Assembly (NCBI RefSeq): GCF_029633865.1
Contig: NC_079212.1
Coordinates: 87,594,986 to 87,658,985 of the forward strand
Reading direction: 5' to 3'
From: Lampris incognitus
Taxonomy: Eukaryota > Chordata > Actinopteri > Lampriformes > Lampridae
Length of the DNA: 64,000 nucleotides
Shown: positions 20,933 through 31,220 of the stretch, in pieces
Layout of the letters: every line of letters starts with the position of its first letter
Position numbering within the stretch: position 1 is the first letter of the stretch
Notes under the pieces: model-generated
What the model was told of the DNA's origin: nothing
Seen by the model: the letters and a program-made list of their open reading frames with translations, nothing else
The model's database searches: none
Made by a program: the position numbers and the translations under genes

Positions 20933-21657
20933 TGTAACCAGGTTAAAATTAATGTTTTTATTTTATTTTGTTTGAGTATGAAATATCACCAAATCCTGTC
21001 TGTGTGCTGTTATTTGTGTTTACTACATTTTATTTTATGTCATTATTTACTTTTATGTATGTTTTACAACGACCGTCATATACGTGTACTGTCGCTTTAA
21101 GAGAGAGGTCTTGTGGGTACACGGAAGAGGGAACGCGGGAGAGGCCATTTTGTTTTGTGGGAGGAGTCTCAAGCAGCAATCGAGCCGAGCCACACGTGTT
21201 TCTTACCGGAGGACAGTTTTTTTTTGCTGGTTGAGGAGAACGTAACTTTGAGTATCCCTGTAAGAAGATACTGCAAGCTGTGGGATAAAATACTTGTTTA
21301 TCCTTTCTTACATCGGAGTCCCGTGGACGGTTTCTCCTTCTAACGCACACGAGTGAAGTCCGGGTAGTGGTTGAACTTCGACCCCCACGTCCGTAAGAAA
21401 CACCGCTCCCGCTGGAGGACTGGACGTTTGTCGAAGAGTTTGAAACCAAAATAAATGGCAAGGTGGGTCAAATAGAGTCCTGTGTGTCCCCCCCTCCTTC
21501 TTTGATCATGATGATGATGATGATGATGAGAAACTGAGGGCCCCCACAACACCTGGGACCCCACCGAAAATAGAACACAACGCAGAGCTACTGATGAGAG
21601 TGACGGGCGTGCAGCAGGCTGACCAGCATAGAATAGCATAGGACTGCCCCCGTTACA
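20933..21657 (+). repeat. 5' LTR of the second Ty3/Gypsy element
   Basis: Complete TG...CA LTR containing an AATAAA at 21450-21455 and an (ATG)n run near 21508-21530 that is one unit longer than in the 3' LTR. Confidence 0.92.
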
Positions 21658-21938
21658 CTAGCTAGCGAAAATTAGCCCCGAGCTAACCTTGTCTATGGAG
21701 ATTAACATTGCAAATCATCGCTAGCTAGCATATGCTAACGTTAGGCGAGCGGTCAAATAAAAGTATTGTTTTATGTTTCAGGTACATGCTGGATACTGTA
21801 GTGGGTTAAGGCATATGTATTCAGTGGTTATTTCGAGTTGACAACGTTAAATATCTGCTTAAATTTGGGTGGAAAAAGTTCTATTACCTAGCAGTTCTAT
21901 TAGCTAGCCAGCCTACGTTAGTGTGTTGTTATCGTTTG
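21658..21938 (+). repeat. Misplaced copy of the right host flank
   Basis: These 281 bp match 29569-29849 with no difference that I found. In a normal insertion this sequence should occur only after the 3' LTR. Confidence 0.9.
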
Positions 21939-21974
21939 ACCAGCATAGAATAGCATAGGACTGCCCCCGTTACA
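21937..21974 (+). repeat. Orphan 38-bp LTR tail
   Basis: It repeats the last 38 bp of the LTR (TGACCAGCATAGAATAGCAT...CGTTACA) and is joined directly to the primer-binding site. The junction with the host copy shares TG. Confidence 0.92.
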
Positions 21975-21975
21975 T

Positions 21976-21989
21976 TGGTGCCGTGACCC
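21976..21989 (+). promoter_or_regulatory. Primer-binding site of the second Ty3/Gypsy element
   Basis: TGGTGCCGTGACCC begins one base after the LTR tail and opens with TGG, as tRNA-primed elements do. The tRNA was not identified. Confidence 0.7.
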
Positions 21990-22438
21990 TCCTGGATCCT
22001 GAGAGTGACATCAGTTGCTCGTCGCGGGAGGCTGCTGTCGTCATCAAGCCCCAGACGTCCTCAGGTATTTCTATAGACTGTACGCTCATGTTACAGTGGA
22101 CTGGAGTTGAGCTGTGTGGACACTGGACAGTCAAAGCTGTGGTTACCATGGACTGGGCTTGTGAACAGGACATTTGTATATATTGAAGGAAGAAAAACAC
22201 ACGAGAAAAAAAAAGGAAAAAAAAGTTTAATGTTGATGTGATTGAAGGACTCGTGTGAATAATCTATTGATCTAAACTACCGGATATGTGCATATGTGAT
22301 TAATCTATTGGTGAATTTGTTGATTGTGTGTGATTGTTAAAATCTCTTAGTGATTTCTAGTTTCCATTATTTAAATGAATTGAGCTTTTCACTTTTTTAT
22401 TTTATTTTTTATTTTATCTGAGTGTTAGAGGTAGGAAC

Positions 22439-23986
22439 ATGGCAGAGGGTGGTTCGTACGTAGGTGGGGGTAACATTGCTGATCAGGATCTTTTGGATCG
22501 CCAGTGTGCTATGGAGAGGGGGTACCAGTTAGATGTGGGTGGGGGTTTACGGCTAGGTGTAGGTAGGAGTTTCGGGCAGCTCTTAGAGGGCGGGGAACCA
22601 GACACCAGAGCACCAGGACCTAGAGACCCGACCACATTTGGCACTCCTCAGTTCACCTCCACACGCTACATAGAACGGGCCAGGCCAGGTATCAGCGAAG
22701 GGGCTGTGCTAGGTAACAGCGAGCAGCCAGTGGGTGAGTTAGCCACGCTCATTACTCAGTTAGCAGAGAAGATAGGAGAGTCAATCACTGCTAAGCTGCA
22801 GGAAAAACAAATGCTTAGAAACACACACACAGACAGTGCTAGGTCTGCTGAACAGTGTTCGGAGACAGTGCCTAGTGTTAGAGTAGTAATGCAGACAGAC
22901 GCTAGGGAGCCTCCTATTTTCAGGGGCGACAGCTCTGATAAGTTTACAGTTCATGAGTGGGAGAGCCTTATGACTTTGTATTTGAGGAAGCGAGCCATTC
23001 CAGTTAGTGAGCAGTCACATGAGATTCTGGCTAAGCTTATGGGGAAAGCAGGGGACGTGGTGAGGATAAAGCTGCGCAACACATCTGTCGACCACATAGC
23101 GAACGCCCACATTATTTTTGATGTACTGAAGCCACACTTTAGTGACCTCACATACTCGAGCATGCCCCTGGCGGACTTTTACAGTACGCTGCCCAAGCCA
23201 GGTGAGGACGCTATGGAGTATTGGATTAGGCTTAATAAAACAGTGGAGGTGGCTGACGAATGCTTGAAGTGGCAGGGCCGTAGTATTGAAGAGCCAAACC
23301 ACGAGGTAAGCATGATGTTTATCAAACACTGTCCAGATCAGTCTCTTGCCAATGTTTTTAAGTTCAAGTCCGCAGGGAAATGGTCTGCTAGCGAGATCCA
23401 GGAGAGGCTTGATGAGCACATGCTGGAGAGGAAGTCCCGTGTTGCTGCAGGTGGACAACGTGAAGCAGGCGCGGTAGAGCGTAGGTTCCATTCACAGGTT
23501 CATGTCCCTGTAGTCGGCATGGCTCCCGACTTGAACACGACCGTGCCGGTGGTGCCATCTCCCGTCCCGGCTCATGCGTCATCTCCTATACCATTTTGTG
23601 CAGGGTCTCCTACACCGTCTCCCGCACCGTCTCCCGCACCTGTCTCTGGCGGTGATGACTATATGAGGAGTTTGGTGAGCTTGCTAGACCGTTTGGTCAC
23701 AATGCAGACTCAGGTTCCAGTTAGCGCTGCAGTCCGGACACCGACGCTGACTCAACCGCCAGCTAACGCCGCAGGGCGGGTGCCAGACGCACCACAGAGG
23801 TTGTGCAGGGTTTGTAAGTCTCCGGATCACTCCACATTTTCCCACTGCAGCCGGGAGAACCGATGTATAAACTGTTTGTCTCCTGGTCATTGGAAGAGGG
23901 ACTGTCCTCACCCTCAGCCGCCCAACCAGCTCCGTTCTCAGCCTGGTGGAAGAGCTGGTCATCAGTCTCGTCCGTTAAACTACTAA
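22439..23986 (+). CDS. Gag polyprotein of the second Ty3/Gypsy element
   Basis: A 515-residue frame without breaks. The N-terminus is glycine-rich, the middle (about residues 160-330) is the capsid-like region (PPIFRGDS...FTVHEWESLMTLYL), and a proline/serine-rich linker follows. The C-terminus holds a cysteine-rich knuckle (CRVCKSPDH) and a canonical CCHC finger CINCLSPGHWKRDC (about 476-489) for RNA packaging. Gag ends at TAA 23984-23986, right after a slippery heptamer, so Pol is made by frameshifting. Confidence 0.92.
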   Translation: MAEGGSYVGGGNIADQDLLDRQCAMERGYQLDVGGGLRLGVGRSFGQLLEGGEPDTRAPGPRDPTTFGTPQFTSTRYIERARPGISEGAVLGNSEQPVGELATLITQLAEKIGESITAKLQEKQMLRNTHTDSARSAEQCSETVPSVRVVMQTDAREPPIFRGDSSDKFTVHEWESLMTLYLRKRAIPVSEQSHEILAKLMGKAGDVVRIKLRNTSVDHIANAHIIFDVLKPHFSDLTYSSMPLADFYSTLPKPGEDAMEYWIRLNKTVEVADECLKWQGRSIEEPNHEVSMMFIKHCPDQSLANVFKFKSAGKWSASEIQERLDEHMLERKSRVAAGGQREAGAVERRFHSQVHVPVVGMAPDLNTTVPVVPSPVPAHASSPIPFCAGSPTPSPAPSPAPVSGGDDYMRSLVSLLDRLVTMQTQVPVSAAVRTPTLTQPPANAAGRVPDAPQRLCRVCKSPDHSTFSHCSRENRCINCLSPGHWKRDCPHPQPPNQLRSQPGGRAGHQSRPLNY

Positions 23987-24033
23987 ACCCACACCTAGAG
24001 AGGGATGGTGTGGGTAATGTAGATGTATCCCTC
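23974..24033 (+). promoter_or_regulatory. Programmed -1 ribosomal frameshift signal with H-type pseudoknot
   Basis: The heptamer G TTA AAC (23974-23980) lies in the Gag frame just before its stop codon. After a 6-nt spacer, 23987-23995 (ACCCACACC) pairs perfectly with 24007-24015 (GGTGTGGGT). The loop bases 24000-24006 (GAGGGAT) pair perfectly with 24027-24033 (ATCCCTC), forming a pseudoknot with 9-bp and 7-bp stems. The linking loops are 4 and 11 nt. Slipping back one base enters exactly the Pol frame. GUUAAAC is the known slippery site of equine arteritis virus. Confidence 0.85.
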
Positions 24034-25689
24034 ACTGATGTCTCCGACCTGGCTCACTTGTATGAAAACAAGTGTGCCAAAGCACCTCAGGGTTCGCATA
24101 TGGTCATTCAGGCGACACAGAGGATTCAGGCTTTCAGTGACTTGTTCTATGCTCCTGTTCTTGTCAACCAGAGTGTGCAGCTTAATGGCATGTTGGATAC
24201 TGGCTCTATGTCATGCAGTATCAGTGAAAATGCAGTAGAGAAGCTCCGCTCTGGGGGTGTTTTACCTGAGAAGCAGCAGCCTGAAGAGAACATTGTCTTG
24301 ATTGGCTGCAGTGGTCTGGAGACTAGGCCTGATGGTTTTTATGACCTCAACATGCAGCTTTATGGTGTTTCCTTTGTCATACCCACTCTGGTCATGCCCG
24401 GTCAGCATGATGATCTGATAGTCGGCACAAACGTCATTAAACATGTGGCCCATGTACTCAAGAGTGGTACTGAGTACTGGGACATCGCGTCCAGACAGGA
24501 ACATCCGTCTAGTCCTGACGTTGAACAGTTCTTGTCCATGTTCACGAATGTAGAGCGCTGGAGGGGTGGTGCAGTTCCTGAGAAGATAGGTACTGTTAAG
24601 CTCACCCAGGCCGTGACACTCTTACCGAGGCACGAGCACTTAGTCTGGGGCAGACTTCCTGCAAAGGTGCCTATGTCAGCTGGAAGCACTGTTGTTGTGG
24701 AGCCGACAGACTCCAAGGCCATGCCACGCAGTGTCCTCGTAGGTCGACTTGTCACACCGCTCTGGGGTGATAGGTGGGTACCCATGACTGTTGTCAATCC
24801 ATCTGACAAAGCCATCACACTGAAAAGGAACTGCAAGTTGGCTGATGTGTTTCCATGCTTGGCGATTGAGGACTTTAATGTTTTCCAGGGACTGCAATCA
24901 GTTGCAGGGAGGCATGAGTCCAACGCCACAGATAGTGCCTGTCCCCCTGTCCAGCCGGCTAGGAGTTTGTCAGAGCTCGGACTCAGTGACATTGACCTCA
25001 GCTCCTGTCAGGTTAGTGAGGCATGCAAGTCCCAGCTCACTCAGCTGCTCACCGAGTACCATGACATCTTCTCCAGGGACTCTCTGGACTGTGGCGAGGT
25101 CACAGGATACACACATCGCATCCATCTGGTGGATGAGCGCCCCTTTCGCTTGCCCTACAGGAGGGTTCCCCCAGCCCACTATCAGAAGTTGAGACAGGTT
25201 CTCACTGATATGGAGGAGAAAGGGATTATCCGGAAGTCCTCGAGCGCATACGCTTCACCGCTGGTTATGGTATGGAAGAAGGATGGCGGGCTTCGGATCT
25301 CCACTGATTTCAGATGGCTGAATGCTCGGACCTTGAAAGAGGCTCATCCCTTGCCACACCAGTCGGACTGTCTTGCCGCGCTGGGTGGTAACTGCCTCTT
25401 TAGTACGATGGACCTCACCTCTGGCTTCTTCAACATCCCAATGCATGAAGATGACAAGAAGTACACTGCTTTCACGACTCCCCTTGGGTTGCATGAATAC
25501 AATCGCATGCCACAGGGCCTTTGTAATAGCCCTGCAGCCTTCATGAGAATGATGATTGGGATCTTTGGGGATCTGAACTTCACGAAGCTTTTGTGCTATC
25601 TTGATGATCTTCTTGTCTTCGCGCCGTCAGAGGTTGAGGCTCTGTCGAGGCTCCGCACTGTGTTTCAGAGGTTGGGGAGAACAACTTGA
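23981..25689 (+). CDS. Pol part 1: protease and reverse transcriptase
   Basis: The -1 frame relative to Gag is open from before 23863; after frameshifting it would start at about 23980. The protease shows MLDTGSMSCS (D codon at about 24196). RT begins about 25130, with the fingers motif YASPLVMVWKKDGG, MDLTSGFF for the first catalytic D and YLDD at 25597-25608. The frame ends early at TGA 25687-25689. The conserved RT sequence continues in the next frame, so one base is missing near the G run at 25672-25678. Confidence 0.9.
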
Positions 25690-28544
25690 AACTGGCTCCG
25701 AAGAAGTGTCATCTGCTGCAGAAGCGGGTGCGGTTTTTGGGCCACGTGGTTGATGGCGGAGGTGTGTCTGTCGATCCCTCCAAAGTAGAGGTCATCTCCA
25801 ACATGACAGTGCAGGATCTCATGGAAGGTGATGGGTGCACGCCTTCTGTTCGTAGGATCAAATCTTTCCTTGGTATGGTATTTTACTACCAGCATTTCCT
25901 CCCGAACTGCTCCTCCGTGGCTAAGCCCCTGTTCGCCCTTACAGCTGGACAAAAGAGGAGGGGGAGGTCAGCTAAGGATAAGAAGCCCCATGGCAGCTTC
26001 CGTAAGCTTACCTCTGCAGACTGGACGGTGGAATGTGGGGAAGCATTTGATCTGTTGAAGACGATGTTACTGGAGTGTGTGGTGCTTGCCCATCCAGACT
26101 TTGAGGTGCCTTTCATTTTGTCGGTCGATGCGTCTTTGGACGGACTCGGCGCGGTGCTGTCTCAAGTGCCCCGAGGAGAGTCCGAGGCCAGACCTGTTGG
26201 TTTTGCAAGCAAGTCCCTCAGTGCCTCACAGCGGAAGTATCCAGCTCATAGACAGGAGTTCATGGCGCTGAAGTGGAGTGTTTGTGAAAAGTTCAGCCAC
26301 TGGCTGAAGGGTCAAAGCTTCACCGTTTGGACAGATAATAATCCGCGGACTTATCTCCTAACGAAGCCGAAGCTTGACGCGTGTGGGATCCGCTGGGTGT
26401 CTAAATTGGCGTCTTACACTTTCGATCTCAAACACCTGCCAGGGAAGAAAAACGTGGTGGCGGATGCCTTGAGTCGCGACCCTTTTTCCAAGCCCGTCAG
26501 TCAGAGGCTACTTAGGGAGCCCTACCCGGCCCTTGTTCAGGAAGCCGACGGGGTTGAGGGGGACTCTGTGCAGGATGTTTTCAGACTCAGTTGCCAGTCC
26601 CAAACAGTGAGTAGTGCGCGATCTGGGTTTGCTTGTGATGCAGCTGAGGTCAGGGCTTTTTGTCAAGCCAAATGTGACTGGCCTGATGCATCAGTATTCA
26701 CAGCACTCAGTTTGGTCCAGCACGTTCAGCATCTGTCGGGTGGTCAGGATACACTGCCAGTGTTATCCACCGAGGAGCTCAGGTTGAGTCAGGAGCAGGA
26801 CCCCTGCATCTCTAAGGTGTTGCCCTTTGTCGCTTTTCGGAAGCGGCCATCGAGACGTGAGAGGCATGGTGCTGACCAGAAGGTCCTCAGGCTGCTGAAA
26901 CAGTGGGAGAAGTTGGAAGTCAATGATGGTGTCTTGTACAGGGTGACAAAGGACCCAGTGTCCAAGCAGAGGAGGTCTCAGTATGTTTTACCTCTGAGTC
27001 TGAAAGACAAGGCACTGTCTGGCATCCACGATCACGCTGGTCATCAGGGCCAGGACCGTACTCTCTCTCTTGCAAGGCAGCGTTTTTATTGGCCTGACAT
27101 GGAGAGGGATATCAGAGCATATGTCAGATGCTGTCGGAGATGTGTGTTTGGGAAGACCCCAGAGCCAGCTGCTTGCACGCCCCTGGAGAGCATTAAAACT
27201 TCCGCACCGATGCAGCTTGTGTGTATGGATTTCTGGTCCGCTGAGGACAGTAAGCAGCGGTCAGTCGATGTCTTAGTGGTTACTGACCACTTCACTAAGC
27301 TTGCTCACGCGTTCCCCTGCGCCAATCAGACAGCGAAGCAGGTCGCCAAGAAACTCTGGGATCATGTATTCTGTGTTTACGGGTTTCCGGAGAGAATACA
27401 TTCTGACCAGGGCACAAACTTTGAGAGCAACCTGATTGCAGAGCTTCTCAGGTTGGCGGGTGTAGCGAAGTCCCACACGACGGCCTACCATCCTATGGGT
27501 AATGGCGGGACAGAGCGGTTTAATCGCACGATGGGGAATATGCTCCGTTCCCTTCCGCTTCAGCAGAAGCAACAGTGGCCTCAGCAGATCCATCCTCTCA
27601 CGCTCGCGTACAATGCCACTGTTCACGAGACCACGGGTTACGCGCCTTTCTTCCTGATGTATGGGCGTGTCCCAAGACTGCCGGTGGATGTTATGTTCAG
27701 GCAGGTTTTGCATGACCCTCACGTTGTTGATTATGACTCTTATGCTCAGTCTCTGCTTTCCTGTCTAAGGAGTGCAATGGAGATCGCTCAGAAGCACTCC
27801 ACGGCTGAGCAGCAGCATCAGGCGCGACAGTACAACAGACATGCCAAGGGCACTGTCCTGTCTGTCGGGGATCGTGTTTTGGTTGCGAACCAGAGTGAGC
27901 GAGGGAAGAGAAAGTTGGCTGACAAATGGGAGAACGGAGTGTACACGGTTGTCGGTGTCAACCCCAATATCCACGTCTACAAGATTCAGGATGCAGAGGG
28001 GCACACCAGGGTGGTGCACAGGAACCGTTTGTTGGAGGTCAACTTCTTGCCCCTTCCTGAGTTAGATCAGGGTGAGGAGTCCAGTACAACCAGTCAGTTG
28101 TTTGACTGCGCAGAGTCCGATGAGGAGGACAGTGCAGATGTCCTGACGGTCTCAGGGGATGCAGTGGGGCTAGCAGTCTCATCACTTGGAGACTCGCCTA
28201 GATCTGAGTGGGCAGAAGCGGAAGAGTTCATTCCGTCTAGTCTGGTAGTCAGTCCTGTGGGGGCCACTGCTCAGTCTCCACCCAACACACACGCACCACA
28301 CAACACACATGCACCACACATAGAGGCATCACACTCACTCGATGTAGGTGTTATATCTCACACTGATTCGCACACAGAAGCACCACACTCACTCGATACA
28401 GATGTTGCAGCTCGCACTGTCTCACGCACACAAGTAGAGAGCGATGGTCGGGTTAGGACACGCACAGGGAGGGTGGTGAGGTCAGTGAACAGGTTAATAG
28501 AATCTATGGCTCAGATGCCATTTCTACGGAGTGTGAGGGTTTGA
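25686..28544 (+). CDS. Pol part 2: RT thumb, RNase H and integrase
   Basis: It continues directly from the broken RT (LAPKKCHLLQKRVRFLGHVV). RNase H follows (SVDASLDGLGAVL, WTDNNP). The integrase has an HHCC finger (HDHAGHQGQD...CCRRCVFG) and a D,D35E core: MDFWS, HSDQGTNFES and NGGTERFN. After the core comes a GPY/F-like module (LADKWENGVYTVVGV), and then an acidic, histidine-rich tail with NTHAPH repeats. No chromodomain was seen. All catalytic residues are present, so only the single indel prevents a full Pol. Confidence 0.92.
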   Translation: MKLAPKKCHLLQKRVRFLGHVVDGGGVSVDPSKVEVISNMTVQDLMEGDGCTPSVRRIKSFLGMVFYYQHFLPNCSSVAKPLFALTAGQKRRGRSAKDKKPHGSFRKLTSADWTVECGEAFDLLKTMLLECVVLAHPDFEVPFILSVDASLDGLGAVLSQVPRGESEARPVGFASKSLSASQRKYPAHRQEFMALKWSVCEKFSHWLKGQSFTVWTDNNPRTYLLTKPKLDACGIRWVSKLASYTFDLKHLPGKKNVVADALSRDPFSKPVSQRLLREPYPALVQEADGVEGDSVQDVFRLSCQSQTVSSARSGFACDAAEVRAFCQAKCDWPDASVFTALSLVQHVQHLSGGQDTLPVLSTEELRLSQEQDPCISKVLPFVAFRKRPSRRERHGADQKVLRLLKQWEKLEVNDGVLYRVTKDPVSKQRRSQYVLPLSLKDKALSGIHDHAGHQGQDRTLSLARQRFYWPDMERDIRAYVRCCRRCVFGKTPEPAACTPLESIKTSAPMQLVCMDFWSAEDSKQRSVDVLVVTDHFTKLAHAFPCANQTAKQVAKKLWDHVFCVYGFPERIHSDQGTNFESNLIAELLRLAGVAKSHTTAYHPMGNGGTERFNRTMGNMLRSLPLQQKQQWPQQIHPLTLAYNATVHETTGYAPFFLMYGRVPRLPVDVMFRQVLHDPHVVDYDSYAQSLLSCLRSAMEIAQKHSTAEQQHQARQYNRHAKGTVLSVGDRVLVANQSERGKRKLADKWENGVYTVVGVNPNIHVYKIQDAEGHTRVVHRNRLLEVNFLPLPELDQGEESSTTSQLFDCAESDEEDSADVLTVSGDAVGLAVSSLGDSPRSEWAEAEEFIPSSLVVSPVGATAQSPPNTHAPHNTHAPHIEASHSLDVGVISHTDSHTEAPHSLDTDVAARTVSRTQVESDGRVRTRTGRVVRSVNRLIESMAQMPFLRSVRV

Positions 28545-28846
28545 ACTTTGATTGAGGTTGGAGTCATTCAAACTAGTTTAATGTGAGTTATTAGGTGTCT
28601 ATCAGACAGGGTTGTTTTGGGCCAAGTGCATGGTGTGGCGTATCAGGCGTCACATTGATCTAGGGGAATACTGAGACTTGATCAACCTCATTATTTTCTG
28701 AACCTCGTAACCGAGGTAGCTCCTAAGTTGACTGGAGGACTAGGTCCTTCTTTTCACTTGTGCCAGTAGTCAGTGATGGGCTTTTCCTTTCCTCTTTCTC
28801 TTTTTATCCTGCTGTCAGGATGTTGGTGAATTTCAGGAGGGGTGAA

Positions 28847-29568
28847 TGTAACCAGGTTAAAATTAATGTTTTTATTTTATTTTGTTTGAGTATGAAATAT
28901 CACCAAATCCTGTCTGTGTGCTGTTATTTGTGTTTACTACATTTTATTTTATGTCATTATTTGCTTTTATGTATGTTTTACAACGACCGTCATATACGTG
29001 TACTGTCGCTTTAAGAGAGAGGTCTTGTGGGTACACGGAAGAGGGAACGCGGGAGAGGCCATTTTGTTTTGTGGGAGGAGTCTCAAGCAGCAATCGAGCC
29101 GAGCCACACGTGTTTCTTACCGGAGTACAGTTTTTTTTTGCTGGTTGAGGAGAACGTAACTTTGAGTATCCCTGTAAGAAGATACTGCAAGCTGTGGGAT
29201 AAAATACTTGTTTATCCTTTCTTACATCGGAGTCCCGTGGACGGTTTCTCCTTCTAACGCACACGAGTGAAGTCCGGGTAGTGGTTGAACTTCGACCCCC
29301 ACGTCCGTAAGAAACACCGCTCCCGCTGGAGGACTGGACGTTTGTCGAAGAGTTTGAAACCAAAATAAATGGCAAGGTGGGTCAAATAGAGTCCTGTGTG
29401 TCCCCCCCTCCTTCTTTGATCATGATGATGATGATGATGAGAAACTGAGGGCCCCCACAACACCTGGGACCCCACCGAAAATAGAACACAACGCAGAGCT
29501 ACTGATGAGAGTGACGGGCGTGCAGCAGGCTGACCAGCATAGAATAGCATAGGACTGCCCCCGTTACA
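28847..29568 (+). repeat. 3' LTR of the second Ty3/Gypsy element
   Basis: Differences from the 5' LTR are few: GCTTTTATG against ACTTTTATG, GGAGTACAG against GGAGGACAG, and one ATG unit fewer. Such similarity implies a recent insertion. Confidence 0.92.
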
Positions 29569-29849
29569 CTAGCTAGCGAAAATTAGCCCCGAGCTAACCT
29601 TGTCTATGGAGATTAACATTGCAAATCATCGCTAGCTAGCATATGCTAACGTTAGGCGAGCGGTCAAATAAAAGTATTGTTTTATGTTTCAGGTACATGC
29701 TGGATACTGTAGTGGGTTAAGGCATATGTATTCAGTGGTTATTTCGAGTTGACAACGTTAAATATCTGCTTAAATTTGGGTGGAAAAAGTTCTATTACCT
29801 AGCAGTTCTATTAGCTAGCCAGCCTACGTTAGTGTGTTGTTATCGTTTG
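29569..29849 (+). other. Host flank right of the second Ty3/Gypsy element
   Basis: This is the original of the sequence copied at 21658-21938. It is AT-rich with GCTAGC and AACGTTA words and has no ORF. Confidence 0.8.
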
Positions 29850-31130
29850 CAACGGATATGGGGCATTGCGTCACTTCCTGCAAAGCGTGACTGTCCGATA
29901 GCCATCACCCAGACCCAGAGGTTGCCCCTTGTGCGTCATAAATGCCACATAGGTTTGATCAGGGATGGTCCTTCATTAGCCATATAAAGCTTGAGGCTGA
30001 CTGGCCAAAGCATTGCGAAGTTATTCCCACGTCCTGTTTAGCATGTCGTCAAGTCAACCCAGTATCACAAATTACAAATTTGCCTCAGGGGACTTTACAG
30101 CAGTCGGACGTCTTGCCTTTAGACCCTCACTTCTGACAGGGAACACCTCCCTAAAAACCCCTTTAACAGGGAGAAAATATAGGCAGAAACCCCAGGGAGG
30201 GCAATAGAGGAGGGCCCTCTCTGGATGTTGTGTGTGCAGAATAAAACACAGTTTACAGAACAAAACATTGGAAGAGGATCGTCAGAATCGGGTTTATTGG
30301 CCATGTAGGCGTTACCTCCTGAATATGCTCGCCAGGGGGCAGCAAGTTCTCAATCCCGCCTGCGCCGTGTTAAAGAATAGAAGACGTACACGCTGAGCCG
30401 GGGTTGGCTTAACGGCAGGAGGATTTATGCTACCCGTGTGTGCTGGGAATGCTATTCGATAACACCCAAGCGCAATGCGCCATCTAGCGGGTTGGAGGTG
30501 AAATAGCAGTGTAGTGAAATGGGAGGGGGGGGTCTGTTTTTCTCTCTACTCATTTCTGAGGTCAGCTGTTTTCAACCTTCTACATGCACACACATGGAAT
30601 TTGACGCCGGTTTCGTGGCTCTTACAGTGTACTTAACATAGAACAACAACACAACAACCTCCAGCTGTATGCACAAGGATTGGCTATTGGCACAAGGATT
30701 GGCTATTGGCACAAGGATTGGCTATATACAGGCCAAATAAGAGGCAATAAAGTGCAGTGGTGCAGGACAGAATTATAACAGAATTATAAGATAAATTAAG
30801 AATGTGATGTGGACGATGCCAAGCTGTGTCCAGATGCCACCGGAACAGCCCAGGTGTGGTGGTCACGAGCCACGTGACCACCACCACCACGGAGCCCTGA
30901 CAGGAAGACAGACCACATCTGCACACAGGGGAGACTCACATCACAGACAAGAAGAGACATTGTTCAGACAGAAAGAAAAGTGAGAAAGAGGAAAACAGAT
31001 TGCAATAATCAATAACCTATAGTCTACAATGTCGTCAGCGGGACAGAGCTTGGTGAATTCATTGAGACAGACACCGACCCACCATGCAGTACAGGTCGTG
31101 GAGTACTCATAGTTTTATATAGTTATTTTT
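29850..31130. other. Intergenic stretch of old repeat fragments
   Basis: No gene is seen. It holds a 34-bp segment shared in reverse complement with 10477-10510 (29871-29904), and a copy of the dispersed repeat also seen at 6420 (about 30060-30190). There are also three tandem 19-bp units at 30672-30724 and a short proviral-looking AT/GC mix without long frames. Confidence 0.6.
30672..30724. repeat. 19-bp tandem repeat, three units
   Basis: CACAAGGATTGGCTATTGG is repeated, with the last copy incomplete. Confidence 0.9.
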
Positions 31131-31170
31131 CCAGAAGGTTGAATCACTTCATCTGGACAAAACCTTTATT

Positions 31171-31219
31171 GAGAGAGAAACGTTTCATCGCTCATCTAAG
31201 TGACCTCTTCAGTCTCACC
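31171..31219 (-). ncRNA. Candidate hammerhead ribozyme motif at the Penelope-like 3' end
   Basis: On the minus strand the core CTGAAGA (31206-31212) fits the hammerhead CUGANGA. It is followed by a stem II (GTCACT / AGCGAT, with one A-C mismatch and one G-T pair). GAAAC (31182-31186) comes next, and then a palindromic AAACGTTT that could form helix III in a dimer. The flanking GAGA before the core pairs with TCTC after it as helix I. Penelope-like elements are known to carry minimal hammerheads. Activity of this copy is unproven. Confidence 0.45.
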
Positions 31220-31220
31220 T

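Larger units (their letters stand above)
20933..29568 (+). mobile_element. Second Ty3/Gypsy LTR retrotransposon, near full length, with anomalous left end
   Basis: LTRs of 725 bp (20933-21657) and 722 bp (28847-29568) begin TGTAACC and end CGTTACA. They differ at two bases and one ATG repeat unit. A 4-bp CTAG target duplication is plausible (20929-20932 and 29569-29572). A primer-binding site lies at 21976-21989 and a purine tract CAGGAGGGGTGAA abuts the 3' LTR. Gag and Pol are in overlapping frames. Between the left LTR and the primer-binding site lies a copy of the right host flank plus a second LTR tail, which a normal provirus should not have. Confidence 0.93.

Noticed and set aside
21030-21461. 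143-residue minus ORF repeated at 28944-29375
   Set aside because: It is the reverse frame of the two LTR copies.
24010-25583. Minus-strand ORFs up to 196 residues over pol
   Set aside because: Shadow frames of the well-conserved plus-strand Pol domains.
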